DNA from: Portulaca oleracea
Lineage: Eukaryota > Streptophyta > Magnoliopsida > Caryophyllales > Portulacaceae
Assembly (NCBI GenBank): GCA_029582165.1
Contig: CM055871.1
Coordinates: 5,897,501-5,961,500, forward strand
Direction: 5' to 3'
Length of the DNA: 64,000 bases
Shown: in pieces, positions 1 to 11,320 of the stretch
Layout of the letters: the number at the start of each line of letters is the position of its first letter
Position numbering within the stretch: the first letter of the stretch is position 1
The notes under the pieces: generated by a model
What the model saw: only the letters and a program-made list of their open reading frames with translations
Databases searched by the model: none
What the model was told of the DNA's origin: nothing
Position numbers and translations under genes: made by a program

Positions 1-375
1 AGCACCCGGTCCCGGTCCCGGATGTGACCGGGAGCAAAGATTTGCTCCCGCTTCCGGTCCCACTGGGACCGGGAAATCAACTGGGATATTTTTAGTCCTA
101 GTTTTATAATTTTTTTACCAATTATTTAATTTATTTCCATTAAAAATAAAAATAAATTATACAAGTTTTCTCTAATTTCATAAATGTGGGTGTTAGTTTA
201 TTTACATAGCCATTTTTTCCTAAATTAAAATTACTCAAAAACTAATACATAATGTTTTTTTTTCTCCGGGAAATAATTATGTTAAGTTCGAAATAGTAAT
301 AAATAAAATAAATCTAAAAAAAGAACACAATTTAAATTAACAAGTTTATCAATCATCATGAAGTCACTTGATTTG

Positions 376-448
<73 letters not shown>

Positions 449-604
449 GGGAATTGGGACCGGGACCGGGAAATGAGGTCAAGTTCCACTCCCGGTCCCG
501 CTGTTGACCGGGACTTCATTTTTAGTCTCGCTCCCACCGGGAACGGAATTTTGGGACCGAGACTTGACCGGGACCGGGATTCCCGGAATTTTTGCTCACC
601 CCTA
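1..604. mobile_element. hAT-like non-autonomous element, right part
   Basis: Both sides of this stretch are packed with the words cccggtcccgg and gaccggga, in opposite orientation. The right edge is ttgctcacccctag, which reads outward as a TAGGGGTGAGCA terminus typical of hAT elements. The left end lies outside the window, so the target duplication cannot be checked. A TA microsatellite sits in the middle. There is no transposase coding capacity. Confidence 0.5.
380..443. repeat. (TA)n microsatellite
   Basis: A run of about 32 TA units inside the hAT-like element. It produces spurious poly Tyr-Ile open frames. Confidence 0.95.
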
Positions 605-1303
605 GTTCTTAACCATATTCATATTTCACATTTTTGTAAATTTTATTAATATTTTTTTAATAATTATATATATTTATCAATTATAATAATATAATACTTA
701 TTAGGTAGGTGAAAAAATATAATAATAGCCTAATTTTATCAATCATAGTAGAAAATCAACATTTTATACATAGTTTTATATTTATGAAATAAATATAAAT
801 AAATAATTATTTTTAAATTGTTTATAAGTTGTAGTAACCCTGAAAATGATGAACCATACCTTTAGAATGATTTAAATACACTTACATTTCACTCTATTAG
901 TGATTTAGAAGAAATGCAAGATAGAAATGCAAGATAGTTAAGAGTCATCTTGTGTCAATATGTTTATCATTCTTGTTATGTAAACAATATTTGGCTCGAT
1001 ATTCTAGAATAAGATAAATCATAAGGTAAAATTTGATTATAAATGGGGCCCATGATGTAAGACACCGTTGATATTTATTTATTGCCTTCATTATTTTCAA
1101 TATAATTATTATTTTTAATACTATTTTCTTAAAATTTTTGTAGAACTCAAATATAACAATCATTAAAGGATTGAGGGAGTAGTTTTTAAGTTTTTCAAAG
1201 TGTTCCAAAAATTGGTCAAATCAAAATTCATAATAGCCACAAGGTTTCAGGGTTTTTTTTTCCCATTTTTCATAAACTTATCAAAACGGTAGACATTATT
1301 ATT
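605..1303. other. AT-rich intergenic DNA, no gene seen
   Basis: Very AT-rich sequence with short homopolymers. No open frame has recognisable similarity or codon structure, and no element end could be defined. Confidence 0.6.
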
Positions 1304-1642
1304 AGGGTTTTTGGCTCAAAATAATGCGAAGTCGGAGGTCATTGGTTAAAAATAATCCAAACTTTTAACCTATTTACTCGGACTAAACCGAAATCGATTT
1401 CCGACGTTGGAATACTGGCTGGACAGCCTGAGCACGTGTTTCTTTAATTGATTTTGGTTTTGAATTTATGCGGACTGGGGTCTACATAAACTGACCAGTC
1501 AGCATTCCGACGCCGGAAATCGATTTCGGTTTAGTCCGAGTAAATAGGTTAAAAGTTTGGATTATTTACAGCAAAAAAAGTGAGATTGGATTATTTTCAG
1601 CCAATGACCTCCTACTTCGGATTATTTTGAGTCAAAACCCTT
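1304..1642. mobile_element. Foldback MITE with long terminal inverted repeats
   Basis: The first ~110 bases (agggtttttggctcaaaata onward) are repeated in inverted orientation at 1510-1642. The arms share the inner block ccgaaatcgatttccgacg and the outer block aataatccgaagt. AT-rich attatta words flank both ends and could be a 7-9 bp target duplication. The long inverted repeats suggest a Mutator-like foldback element. There is no coding sequence. Confidence 0.75.
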
Positions 1643-2392
1643 ATTATTAAGCCTTCAATATGGGTTTCAGTATTTTTCATAAGATTTTAAACCTATAGAT
1701 AATAGTTTTCAATTTTCAATAGAGTTGCAAAATTCGTCCGATTCGAATTTCTGAATTTGTTCGACCGAAAAAGTGAGTTTAGTCATAGATTTTTTTGTTT
1801 GAAATTTGACATTGACTGAATATTTGAATATAATATTTCTTTTTTTTCTAATGTCTGAACTAGATTTTGTACTGAAATTATAAGTTCCATCTGAATTGTC
1901 TGACCTAAAAACCTGGATCCAGACATCAACTTCTCATTTGAATTGAATTTTGACATTTACCGAATTTGACCTATCCAAATTTTGGCTAGTGCTAGTTTTC
2001 AATATTTTACAAAAACTAGTTAAAATCATGGATAACTTTATAATTAAGTTATCATGTTTTTAAGTAATTATAAACATTTGCTAAAACTTATGGATATTAG
2101 CCATTACTTATTAGTTTGAGGGTCAGTGTCACTCATAAGTTACATAAAAAAAATCATTTTCTTTTTGTTTCTTTCATAATAGATAGAGAATTATGTATAA
2201 GATATGTATTTTTTAATATGATAAAAAATTAAATTATATTTCTGTAAAAAAATGAAGTTATATCATTTATATTTGTGGATACAAGTGATTAATACTTTGT
2301 GCTTATATATAAACAAAAATATTATTTAAAATTATAAACATAAATGATAAATAATTTAAAATATTCAATAAGCATCTACTCCTAATCATAGT
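1643..2392. other. AT-rich intergenic DNA with degraded repeat
   Basis: No gene seen. Around 1725-1990 there are TTCGAATTTCTGAATTTG-like and complementary words that look like an old, eroded MITE, but no clean ends. Confidence 0.4.
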
Positions 2393-2550
2393 TATTAAAA
2401 TCCCGATTCTGATATACGATCCTACGATTTTATGATCCAAAATTCTAGATATGATTCAACTATCTAAACACAATCCACGATCCTACATAAGTTAATTCTG
2501 ATTCTAACTAACCCATGAATTTGAGTTAGGATCCCGATTTTAAGAACCTT
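2393..2550. mobile_element. Small MITE with imperfect inverted termini
   Basis: The left end reads ttattaaaatcccgattctg. The right end read on the opposite strand is ttcttaaaatcgggatccta. The two form imperfect terminal inverted repeats around a 100-base AT-rich core. The class is unassigned. Confidence 0.5.
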
Positions 2551-2587
2551 GCTCTTAAGATACAAATATCTTTGTCGATGTTGAATA

Positions 2588-3113
2588 CTACCTCCGTCCC
2601 TAATTATTTGTTCATTTACCTAACTTCTTTGTCCCAAATTATTTCTCCCACTTACAATTTCAACTATTGTAATTCCTTTTCTACCCTAATTAATAAATTT
2701 ACTTATCACTTTTTACAATTCCAACAACTATTATCTTCAATTAAAGTAGGAGTAATTTGGGTAAATTACAAACTCTTTACCTCAATTCTCAATATATATT
2801 GATCTTCTCAAATTAGGTAAATAAATACTCCCTCCCTCCCTTAATGAGTGTCAATTTTTCTGACTAACTTGTCCCTTTTTATTTGTCAATTTTACATTTC
2901 CAACAATTAAAATACTCATATTACCCTTAATTAATTAATGTGATTTTTATTTTACCTTTTAAAATTCTCCTTTATTCCTCTCTTTTAATGAAGGGTATAT
3001 TTGTTCATTTATAATTTTTTCACTCTATTTTTAAGACACATTGATTTTATAAAATTAGTTAATTTGACATTAAAAAATAGCGGGAGGGAGTAAATAATTT
3101 AGGAGGGAGGTAG
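2588..3113. mobile_element. Stowaway-type MITE (outer copy)
   Basis: Begins ctacctccgtccctaattat and ends aaataatttaggagggaggtag, flanked on both sides by TA (2586-2587 and 3114-3115). The CTMCCTCCGTCCC terminus and TA target duplication are the hallmarks of Stowaway (Tc1/Mariner) MITEs. It is split by a second Stowaway copy. Confidence 0.85.
2828..3090. mobile_element. Stowaway-type MITE nested in another
   Basis: Begins ctccctccctcccttaatga, ends gcgggagggag, and is flanked by TA at 2826-2827 and 3091-3092. It lies within the outer Stowaway copy and has different internal sequence, so it is a later insertion of a different subfamily. Confidence 0.85.
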
Positions 3114-3115
3114 TA

Positions 3116-4462
3116 ATAATTCCGAGTCTTCATTGTAATTACCATTTCTACTGATCGGTCATCGTTTCTTGCTGTAAAACAGTTGGAAAAATACAGAGGG
3201 CCAATTCTGCATTAGATATAATTTCAGCTGACAAACACAATAAATTTGTAAATATATAGTAGTAGTAGTAGTTGTAGTCAGTCTGCAGTTCAAAAGTCAA
3301 TTTATTATTGCATGTGCCAACCAATGCATGTTCCTCTTTAGGCTCTTTAACGTTGAGTTAATACACCCCCCGGCCCCCCTTTCCCATTTTACTCCTCTTA
3401 TTTCCCCCCCTTGAATATACGAGATGACAAGTAGAATACCACAAATTATACGGTGCTATTTAGATATATCTCATATGTATTGAAATATATAATTTTTATG
3501 TGATAAATTTTCTTAAGAATTTTATAAATTTAAAAAGTAGTGATGAATTTTATGATAATATTGATGAATTTATGATGAATTTTAACATTGATCAATTTTA
3601 GAAAAAAAATAAATACAAATGATGTATCTAAATAGGTACAACTGTATAACAATTGAGCCCTCATGTTTATTTGTACATATTTAGTAAGTATATTTGCAAA
3701 TTCATGCTTCAAACTCAATTCACCTGAAAGGATGGATTAGAACATAATATATTCATTGAACATTCAATGACAGCATAAATTTTTAATCATTGAGATAGTT
3801 CTGCAAAATATATATATATATATATATACCCCATTGTCCTTGAGGGTGGCCATGGCCACCTATAGGGCAACAAAAAATATATTTTTTTAGTAGAATTAAA
3901 GGGAAAATAATGAATTTTGTTTCCTCGTGTGAGTGTAGTAGTATAGTGGACACCCTACTTCGAATGTCTAGATCCGCCACTATATATATATATATATATA
4001 GCGCCCGCCACCCACATCAACTTTAAATTATATATATAGCATATTTAAAGTTATATATATATATAACATATTAGAAATATTATTATCGAATATCAAAACT
4101 CGAGTCTAAGTAACATGCATTACATGCATATGCATCTGTCCTTCCATCCTATCTCTGGAGTCACTATTAAAAAGATATTTTTTTTAATGGAGTATTGTTA
4201 GTTTATCTTCATCTTAGAGGAAAGATATGTACAGGAAATTTATATCATGAATGCAATTAAATTAGATAATACTTTTAGATCGAAGTACTATAAATGAAAA
4301 GAAATAGGACTCTAAATATGAAATGGATTAAGTAGTATTTATATAATAATTAGGGTATATATAGAAGGTATTAAGGACCAATTTAGATTGCTGACAGCAT
4401 TCATAATGGTATACCCGGCCCAGCCCCAAGGTATTGTACGCGCATGGTGCAGTGGTGCACTC
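3116..4462. other. Intergenic DNA, microsatellites, no gene seen
   Basis: AT-rich sequence with short TA/AT repeats at about 3808-3828, 3981-4000 and 4050-4062, and a C-rich patch at 3366-3408. No supported open frame. Confidence 0.6.
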
Positions 4463-5150
4463 TGTTAGAAATATGGGATAATACGATCACTTGTACAAGA
4501 TGAAGGATCATTTGGGTAGTTAGAAGTTGAGGGTCAACTCGTCTTTGCTTAAGACTTATTCACTGGACCGCGAATAGACTTAAGGGTAAAACCTAACCTC
4601 TTGTAAGCAAAGTACAATATCTCTCAAGAACACTTAAGAATGTTGTTGCAGTTTAACACCTTAGAAGTGTCCTAAAGCTCTCTAGGAAAGATAAATAGAA
4701 GTGATTGAGGTGGTGTGAATGAATGAAATTCAGCAACTATTTATAGGGGTTTTTGGAGCATTCAAACCATTCAAATTTGCCAAATAATGAAGCAAGAACT
4801 AATTAGGGCATTGACTATGGTTCATTAAGGATTGATCTTGATTGAGAAATCAGTTAAGAATAATCCCTAATGATGTGCCAAGCAATTAATACTCGAGGCA
4901 TAAATTAAGGGATTTAGAAAAGAATCCTGACTGGGCATCACCACGTTCCTTGCTGAACCACCATGGTCCGTGGTGACCCAGTGCAGCTTTTCCTTACTCT
5001 CTGGACACCAACATACACGACCCGTGTCATACCTAACATGGTCCTTGTTCGATCCCTTTTACATGTTAAGCTAGATTTTGACATTCCCAGTCGATCCTAA
5101 ACTTATAAATTGTTCCCTTATACCTCTTAATTCTTAAAATACTTCTAACA
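4463..5150. mobile_element. Solo LTR (688 bp) with 5-bp target duplication
   Basis: The sequence starts tgttagaaatatgggat and ends acttctaaca, giving TG...CA ends with a short terminal inverted repeat (TGTTAGAA / TTCTAACA). It is flanked by the identical 5-mer CACTC at 4458-4462 and 5151-5155. A TATA-like tatttatagg motif lies near 4737. No internal retrotransposon coding sequence adjoins it, so it is a solo LTR, the usual product of LTR-LTR recombination. Copia versus Gypsy cannot be decided. Confidence 0.85.
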
Positions 5151-5239
5151 CACTCGAGTTTACCATGACATTAACATAACTTCAAAAAATGGGTTGGGTA
5201 CACACAACCACGTGCTTATACAAATCAATAAAAACCTAC

Positions 5240-5242
<3 letters not shown>

Positions 5243-5284
<42 letters not shown>

Positions 5285-5639
5285 AAAAATTACTTAGAGG
5301 TACCCTAACTTTTGAAGAAACAATTTTTTGGTACCCTAACTTTTCAAAACTAATTTTGGGGTACCTTTACTTTTAAGATTAGAAATTACTAGGTGAATTT
5401 CCGGCGAAACTCTAATTGATTCAAATCATTTTCGTCCACAAAAACAAAGGGTATTTTCGTCCACAAAGACACTTAATCAATTTCCCGCCTAAAACTCACC
5501 AGTGAATTTAAATAAATGGCCGGAAATTCACCTAATTATTTCTAATTCTAAAAGTTAGGGTACCCCAAAATTAGTTTTTAAAAGTTGGGGTACCAGAAAA
5601 ATATTTCACCAAAAATTAGGGTACCCTTTAGTAATTTTT

Positions 5640-5674
<35 letters not shown>
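5243..5674. mobile_element. Foldback MITE bordered by TA microsatellites
   Basis: The words ttacttagaggtaccctaac and gggtaccctttagtaatttt are inverted copies, as are the flanking blocks containing ttttggggtacc and ggtgaatttccggc. The arms run about 5283-5415 and 5510-5640. TA repeats at 5243-5282 and 5643-5674 sit exactly at the tips, as if the element inserted into a TA tract or grew one at each end. Confidence 0.75.
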
Positions 5675-5676
<2 letters not shown>

Positions 5677-5679
5677 CCA

Positions 5680-7193
5680 AGTTTGGGACAATATAAAAAT
5701 CTTTCGAACATAAGTATAAATAAACTGTAAAATTATTTTCTGCTCATAAAGAAGACTTACAAGCTAAGTGTTCATAAAATTAAGGTGGAACATGCTCATA
5801 ATTTTTTTCTCCTCACTTCTCTTTTTCCTCAATTACGACACTAACAATTTTTACCGTAAATTCTATCACAACTTATCAAACTCTACTAAATCATATCTTA
5901 CCATCCACATTTTTACCATACCATACTATTGTCAGGATTAGATAGAAAGTCCCCCTTAACGACGCCTACAATTTATCCATCGCAAAAAAGAATAAAGTAA
6001 AACTTTAAGGTGAAGCCTTGATTCTTTAGAAGAAACTGATAGTCATAGAAGAGTTAGAGCTAATGTTTCAAAAAGCCATTTCATCAGTCAAAACTAGTAC
6101 TATATATTTCCATTCTAGGACGACGTAGACTCTAATTTAATGTTTGTCTCAAAAACTCAATGATGGTTTACATAGTGAAAACAATAATAACATACAAAAA
6201 TTCACAGTACAATAGTAAAAAGGTATACTCACCTGTGCTCCTTATTATTTGTTGCTATGGAGATATACAGTTAAATTTTACAAATTTTAAATTAAGTATT
6301 TAATGTAGATAATGTTTGTGATATAAAATTAACTAATATTATTTGATTTGTTATATAAAAATATTTTGATCCGCATATTTTTCATGTAATATTTTCAAAT
6401 ATTTTATCATAAAATTAGAATATGAAAGTGAGTCGTTTACTCTCCGATACATTGGTGGCCTTGGGGATTCCATCATGGAAGGCTCCAAAGATTAAATTAG
6501 AAGGAAGGAGGAGATATAAAGCTTTGATGAAAATTAACTGATGAATTGTTATGAAAGACTCGTAGGGTTAAGTCAACATTGAATAAAACTCCTAGAATTG
6601 ACAAAGAAATCAAGGATGTCGATGTGGATATTACATTTAGATTTGTGATAATTACTACTAACACTGGTATATATGTCAATCTTTAGGATCAAGATGAAGC
6701 TGTGGAACACTTTATTCAAGAGGGACGCAAAAAAGAGAATATTATAGTTAATTCATTTTAAAGCAGGTTATAGTTTAGTAAAATTTAATTTATTTTTGTG
6801 GTGAACTCTTGATCTTACTTATATTACATTATGAGGGTACACCCTTTTTTTAATTATTATTTTGCCATATCTCTTACCATTGAATAATGGAAACAAAAGT
6901 AAAATATGATAGACAACAAGGGATAAAGGGAGTTCAGTTGACATCAAAGCCTGCGACCTTGTATTAAAGGATAGCAAAAATAAGTAAAATAACAACACTA
7001 TGATTGATTAAGGAAGATAACGAACATAACGAACAAACATACTCACTCTCATGCACGTACTAAAACAGTACCAAATTAACACTAATTACGTACCCTAATT
7101 ATGACAAGTAAAATAAATCAACACCAATACCAACACCCATAACATTACAACAAGCCCCCACGTATAGATAGGACTAATAATCATATAAACCAA
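5680..7193. other. Intergenic DNA, no gene seen
   Basis: AT-rich sequence downstream of the glycine-rich protein gene. Short open frames here lack any recognisable motif. The last few hundred bases (about 6900-7221) would contain the 3' UTR of the minus-strand gene. Confidence 0.55.
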
Positions 7194-7221
7194 CTAACAA
7201 TCATCGTCATATCGATCATCA

Positions 7222-7734
7222 TCAAGGAAGACCACCGCCACAACCTGCTCCGCCACCACCACCAGCTCCACCGCCAAGTCCGCCACCAGGCAGGCCCCCA
7301 AGGCCACCAGCTCCGCCGCCAGGTAGGCCGCCAATACCTCCCAAGCCACCAGCTCCTCCACCGCCAAGGCCTCCCAAGCCACCAGCGCCACCCAGTCCGC
7401 CCACTCCTCCGCCCAAACCACCAAGGCCTCCGCCGCCAGCTGGAAGTCCGACGATCCCTACGCCGCCGCCGATGCCGTCTCCGGCGCCAAGTCCGCCAGT
7501 AGGGAGGCCCCCGAGGCCAGCGAAGCCTCCCACCCCGCCGAACGTCAGGAAGTTCTTCTCGTCCTTCAGCCCACCGGCGACCTCCTTCGCCGGATTCTTG
7601 GTGGTAGTTGCCACCATGTTGGTGGTGGTTGCAGCGGCGGAGGTGGTGGTGGTGGGTTTTAGGGTTTTCCTTGCTGCAAAGGAAGAGTGAACTAGTAGCA
7701 GAGCTACTACTATGGCAAAGTAAGACTTACCCAT
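7222..7734 (-). CDS. Secreted glycine-rich protein, 170 aa
   Basis: A single uninterrupted exon encodes 170 residues. Residues 1-21 (MGKSYFAIVVALLLVHSSFA) form a classic signal peptide with a hydrophobic core and small residues before the cut. A Thr/Ala-rich stretch follows at about 27-47 and then a charged patch (NPAKEVAGGLKDEKNF) at about 47-62. The rest is Gly-rich, built from GGLGG, GGVGG and GGAGG units with Leu and Pro, and has one Cys near the C-terminus. Plant proteins with this layout are structural cell-wall or secreted glycine-rich proteins; the exact role of this one cannot be told. The start is fixed by the signal peptide. A TATA box lies 67-74 bp upstream. The skewed GGN codons leave other frames open, but those lack a signal peptide or any family feature. 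Confidence 0.85.
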   Translation of the reverse strand: MGKSYFAIVVALLLVHSSFAARKTLKPTTTTSAAATTTNMVATTTKNPAKEVAGGLKDEKNFLTFGGVGGFAGLGGLPTGGLGAGDGIGGGVGIVGLPAGGGGLGGLGGGVGGLGGAGGLGGLGGGGAGGLGGIGGLPGGGAGGLGGLPGGGLGGGAGGGGGAGCGGGLP

Positions 7735-7800
7735 CTCTGTCTCTCTCTAAGTGATGATGTGGAGTGTGAAGTGTTGGTGAGAGTAGAGAGAAGGCATGGG

Positions 7801-7808
7801 TTTATATA
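7801..7808 (-). promoter_or_regulatory. TATA box of the glycine-rich protein gene
   Basis: Read on the minus strand this is TATATAAA, about 67 bp upstream of the ATG, with a CT/GA-rich leader between. The position suits a short 5' UTR. Confidence 0.6.
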
Positions 7809-8219
7809 ATGGTAAAGAGAAAGCTAATTAGGGTTAGGATCCGAGGAGATCGAAGAGATGATCAGGCTGGTGGTGGTGAGATGGTTGGGAGTAATAAATG
7901 TGGGAAATATTAATGGTGAGAGCTCATAATATATGTCAAATAGTAATTCATGGTGCACTACAGAAACAGCTGCAGAACTACTTCATAGTTATTTTGAATT
8001 GTAAGTCGATCGATAACACAATAATCCCTCTGTTCTTTATATATTATTTAATTTATGTAGAATTGTATTTAAACTTTGTCAATTTTAATTGACTATTGAT
8101 TACTCAAATTTATGTGGTCGAATTCTCAAAATGATAAGGTAATTTAAAATTTAGTAATTAAAATTAAACAACTGCTAAAACATATTTACTGTATGTTGTT
8201 CGAAATGCAAGGAGACATC
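7809..8219. other. Upstream region of the glycine-rich protein gene
   Basis: No gene seen. Presumed promoter DNA of the minus-strand gene; AT-rich toward 8219. Confidence 0.45.
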
Positions 8220-8382
8220 AGGCATCGTTCTTTTGTGTGTTGCGTTTGCGTTGCGTTGCGGTTAATTGCAGTAGATTGCGGTAAGTTACGGTGGAAATAG
8301 TAAAAAGGTAATGGTAATTTGCGGTAGGTTGTGGTAATTTGCGTTGCGGTTCGTTGCGTTAACGCACAAAAGAACGGTGCCT
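8220..8382. mobile_element. MITE, family with GGC-GTTCTTTTRTGCG ends
   Basis: Starts aggcatcgttcttttgtgtg and ends cgcacaaaagaacggtgcct, forming ~20-bp inverted termini. The interior repeats the words ttgcggt and ttgcgtt. The same terminal design occurs at 11321, 12081 and 63891. Confidence 0.75.
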
Positions 8383-8565
8383 AAAAGCCTAAGCTTCTGG
8401 TAAAAATGACAATGGATAGTTTTATGTACTGATACATTCTTCATGTAAATGTCGTTTAGATTTGAGATATGCATGTCGTAATAATTCCCTTTAGCCTTGG
8501 GACCAGTGAATTTGAACTTAAGATCCCGACCCTATCTGAAGAGGTTTTGACAAATGTAAGTATTA

Positions 8566-8773
8566 CCTCCGTCCCAAAATGTTTGTCCGTTGACTAAATT
8601 TTGATCATTGATTACTCACAAATTATAATGAGTTATAATATAAAATTACCGTCGTTTTAATCTTTATCAAATTATCTTTCTAATGGTAGTGATTTCATAT
8701 TTTAATTCATTATAATTTGTGAGTAATTAACAGTCAAAATTTAGTCAACAGACAAACATTTTGGGACGGGGGT
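8566..8773. mobile_element. Stowaway-type MITE
   Basis: The left end cctccgtcccaaaatgtttg and right end caaacattttgggacggggg are inverted repeats flanked by TA. The internal words ttgactaaattttga and tcaaaatttagtcaa extend the hairpin. Confidence 0.85.
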
Positions 8774-8776
8774 AGT

Positions 8777-9649
8777 ATATATTAAAGACCTTTCTTAATA
8801 CACACCGATAATAATAACATAGTATAAAAAGTTTTAAATACAGAATTTGAAATGTAAATAATCTTACCTTACATCATGCATATTGATAAGAGACTAACTT
8901 GAACATATTGATAAGAGACTAACTTGAACTCATCATTTCTTTCAATTAAAGTTCAAATCTTGATGGTTATTAGTTTTTTGGTGATTATCGCGAGCTTAAT
9001 TCTTGCATTGGAGGCTCCTTTTGAGCCTTCTTTTTTAAGACTATGCTTCCGTTAAGTTTATAATTAAATATTGGTGTACGTTCTCTTTGAGCTGTGGTCT
9101 ACCGAATTCATCCCTTTACAAAGGGCCTTATGAAAATAATGTTTACCTTATACAACAACAACAACAAATCCTAATATAGTCTCGCTAAGGTGGGGTCCAA
9201 GGGGATTCGAATATAAACGGTCTTCTCCTCATATACAGTAGTACATGAAAAGACTGATTCAGAAGAAGGGGAAAAAAAAAAAGCTTTCAAAAACCAGAAA
9301 ATCAAAGAAAAAACCGCTTGTGAAAAAGGAAAAAAAAAACATAGGGAAGCTGGAAGCTAAGGGCAATAGCATGCACTATGCATATGCATAAATGACAGTA
9401 TCGGTGTGGGGTGGTCACTGCACATTAGAGAAATAAATTGGTGTCATGGGAAAAAGTTGCATAACTTGAATGGCAATGGTCAATGTACGACTCACTCTTA
9501 TTTATTTCTCCACAAATGGCCTGGGTAGCTAGCTGGCTACTTAACTTGCAAGTGTACAACTTTTATTGGGATCGGGTTTCATTACATACTACCATCAATT
9601 GGATCCCACTATTCATCACTTCATTCCACAAAGTGTGAGTTGTTTATAG
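8777..9649. other. Intergenic DNA with an old repeat fragment
   Basis: No gene seen. At 9154-9215 an acaacaacaacaacaaatcc tract followed by gctaaggtggggtcc resembles the 3' part of widespread plant SINE/MITE-like repeats, but it is too short to classify. A short tandem duplication of gataagagactaacttgaac lies at 8884-8928. Confidence 0.4.
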
Positions 9650-9815
9650 ACCTAGCAATTTCCGATCCCACTCGAAAATCCGACCCAAACCGATCCGTAA
9701 AAAATAGGTTTTGAATACAAAATTCTGTCCCGAGACCCGAAAATGACCCAACCCAGAGAACCCGGTAAAAAACGGGTCAGGCCGGGTCGACCCGTTGGGT
9801 CAGACATTTTAATTT
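9650..9815. mobile_element. Fragment of an ACCCG-rich hAT-like element
   Basis: Starts tagacctagcaatttccgat, followed by many CCCGA and GACCC words and then cgggtcgacccgttgggtca. It resembles the terminal portion of the hAT-like element at 10975-11132 but has no clear far end. Confidence 0.4.
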
Positions 9816-10128
9816 TAATTGTTTTGTCTACTTCGGCTTTATGCAAAAAAATGGGCCCATTTCATGAAAATTAAGGTCCAAAAGTAAAATATTGGGTGGC
9901 TTTGGAAAGTTATGCGTAGAGAGAGACATACAAATGAAATAATCAAATAACAAATGACCAAAACAAAACTCGAACACTATCACTCACTCACTCTTTTAGT
10001 GAACCCTCAAACTCCTGCAGTCCCGCCTCTCTCCTCTCTTTCAGTAAAATAGTATATTATTGTCTAAGGTCAAAGTTCAGTACATTATTGTTCAATACCC
10101 TAAAAGTTCAGTATATTAGCATCCTAAA

Positions 10129-10745
10129 TAGGGATGGCAATAAAACCCGTACCCGCGGGTACCCGCCTCTACCCGCCCCGCAAAAAGCGGGTAAGGGTAC
10201 AAATTTTTTTAAAAATACGGGTACGGGTCGTGTGCGGGTGCGGGTCGGGTACGGGTAGGGGTACAGGTTAGTACCCGGTGGGTACCCAACCCGACCCGCC
10301 TCGCAAATAAGAAGCTCGGAATTTAGCCAAGGCCCACTCAGATTTCGTCCTAGAAAGACTGCCTCTCTGTCCTAGTGCCCTTTCTAATTTTTCCCTATCA
10401 CTCCCTCAGGGCTCTTTTCTTATGCTCTCTGCGCTGCTAAAGGTTTTTTTTCTTATGAAAATATCATATCATTCTGATTTCTGAAAATATCATATCATAG
10501 CCCCGAAAATAGTGGTTAAATTACCCGAATACAACTTGTTAATTTGTGCATATGGGTATAAAATGGGTGGTAAAATTTAATCTTTATGTATACCCGCATA
10601 GTACCCGTTGTACCCGCATACCCGGTGGGTACGGGTAAGGGTACAAATATTTAGTACCCGCTAAATATGGGTAAGGGTAAGGGTAGTGATTTTGAAAACG
10701 GGTACGGGTAAGGGTACGGCTCTACCCGCCCCATCGCCATCCCTA
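10129..10745. mobile_element. hAT non-autonomous element with 8-bp target duplication
   Basis: The left end tagggatggcaataaaaccc and right end atcgccatcccta are terminal inverted repeats of the Ac/Ds-like TAGGGATGGC type. The flanking 8-mers are atcctaaa (10121-10128) and atcccaaa (10746-10753), one mismatch apart. Both subterminal zones are dense arrays of ACCCG/GGGTACGGGTA words. The interior has no transposase. Confidence 0.9.
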
Positions 10746-10974
10746 ATCCCAAAACCTTATATACTTTATAAGTACTGTTATTCGTGATTGTTGACGTAAA
10801 TTGCATAATACTTGTAGACTTAAAGATTGCCAAATTTTGTCCTTAGGTGTATAGTAATATGTCTATACAACTATGACATATCGTTGTGGTCGAACTTAGA
10901 ATGGAATAGTACATTACACATGTGTTTTTGACTAATTATAATCAAATTTATTAGTTGTAAGTGACTGAGAAAAA

Positions 10975-11132
10975 GGCGGTCATGACCCGTAAACCCGACC
11001 CAAACCGCCCGAAATCGGAATACACCTGACCCGTATTTACCCGAACTTGAAATACATCCGACCCGTATTTACCCGAGCCCGATATACGACCGACCCATAA
11101 CCCGCCCGCCCGCCCGTATTGACAGGTCTACT
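10975..11132. mobile_element. hAT-like element end, ACCCG-rich
   Basis: Contains tandem acccgtatttacccga words, then gcccgcccgcccg, and ends ttgacaggtcta, i.e. TAGACCTGTCAA read outward, a hAT-type terminus. The opposite end is not identifiable; it may be related to the fragment at 9650. Confidence 0.5.
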
Positions 11133-11320
11133 TGTTTGGATGAATTATTTTAATCTAAAAAATAAATATAACATTTCCTAGAGTATAAAGTATAAACTAT
11201 CTGATCCATGCCATAACCTCCCTTTGAATTATTATATGAATCTTTTGAGGCCTCCTGACTATAAAGCTCATAGTAAAAAATATTATTGCACAGTGGTGTT
11301 GAGTGAGAAGTCTTATGTTT

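Noticed and set aside
282..482. Open frame with poly Tyr-Ile
   Set aside because: Translation of a TA microsatellite. The same applies to frames at 5194-5376 and 17212-17439.
7194..7424. Alternative minus-strand frame, and plus-strand frames over the glycine-rich gene
   Set aside because: Both stay open because of GGN/GCC codon composition. Neither has a signal peptide or family features.
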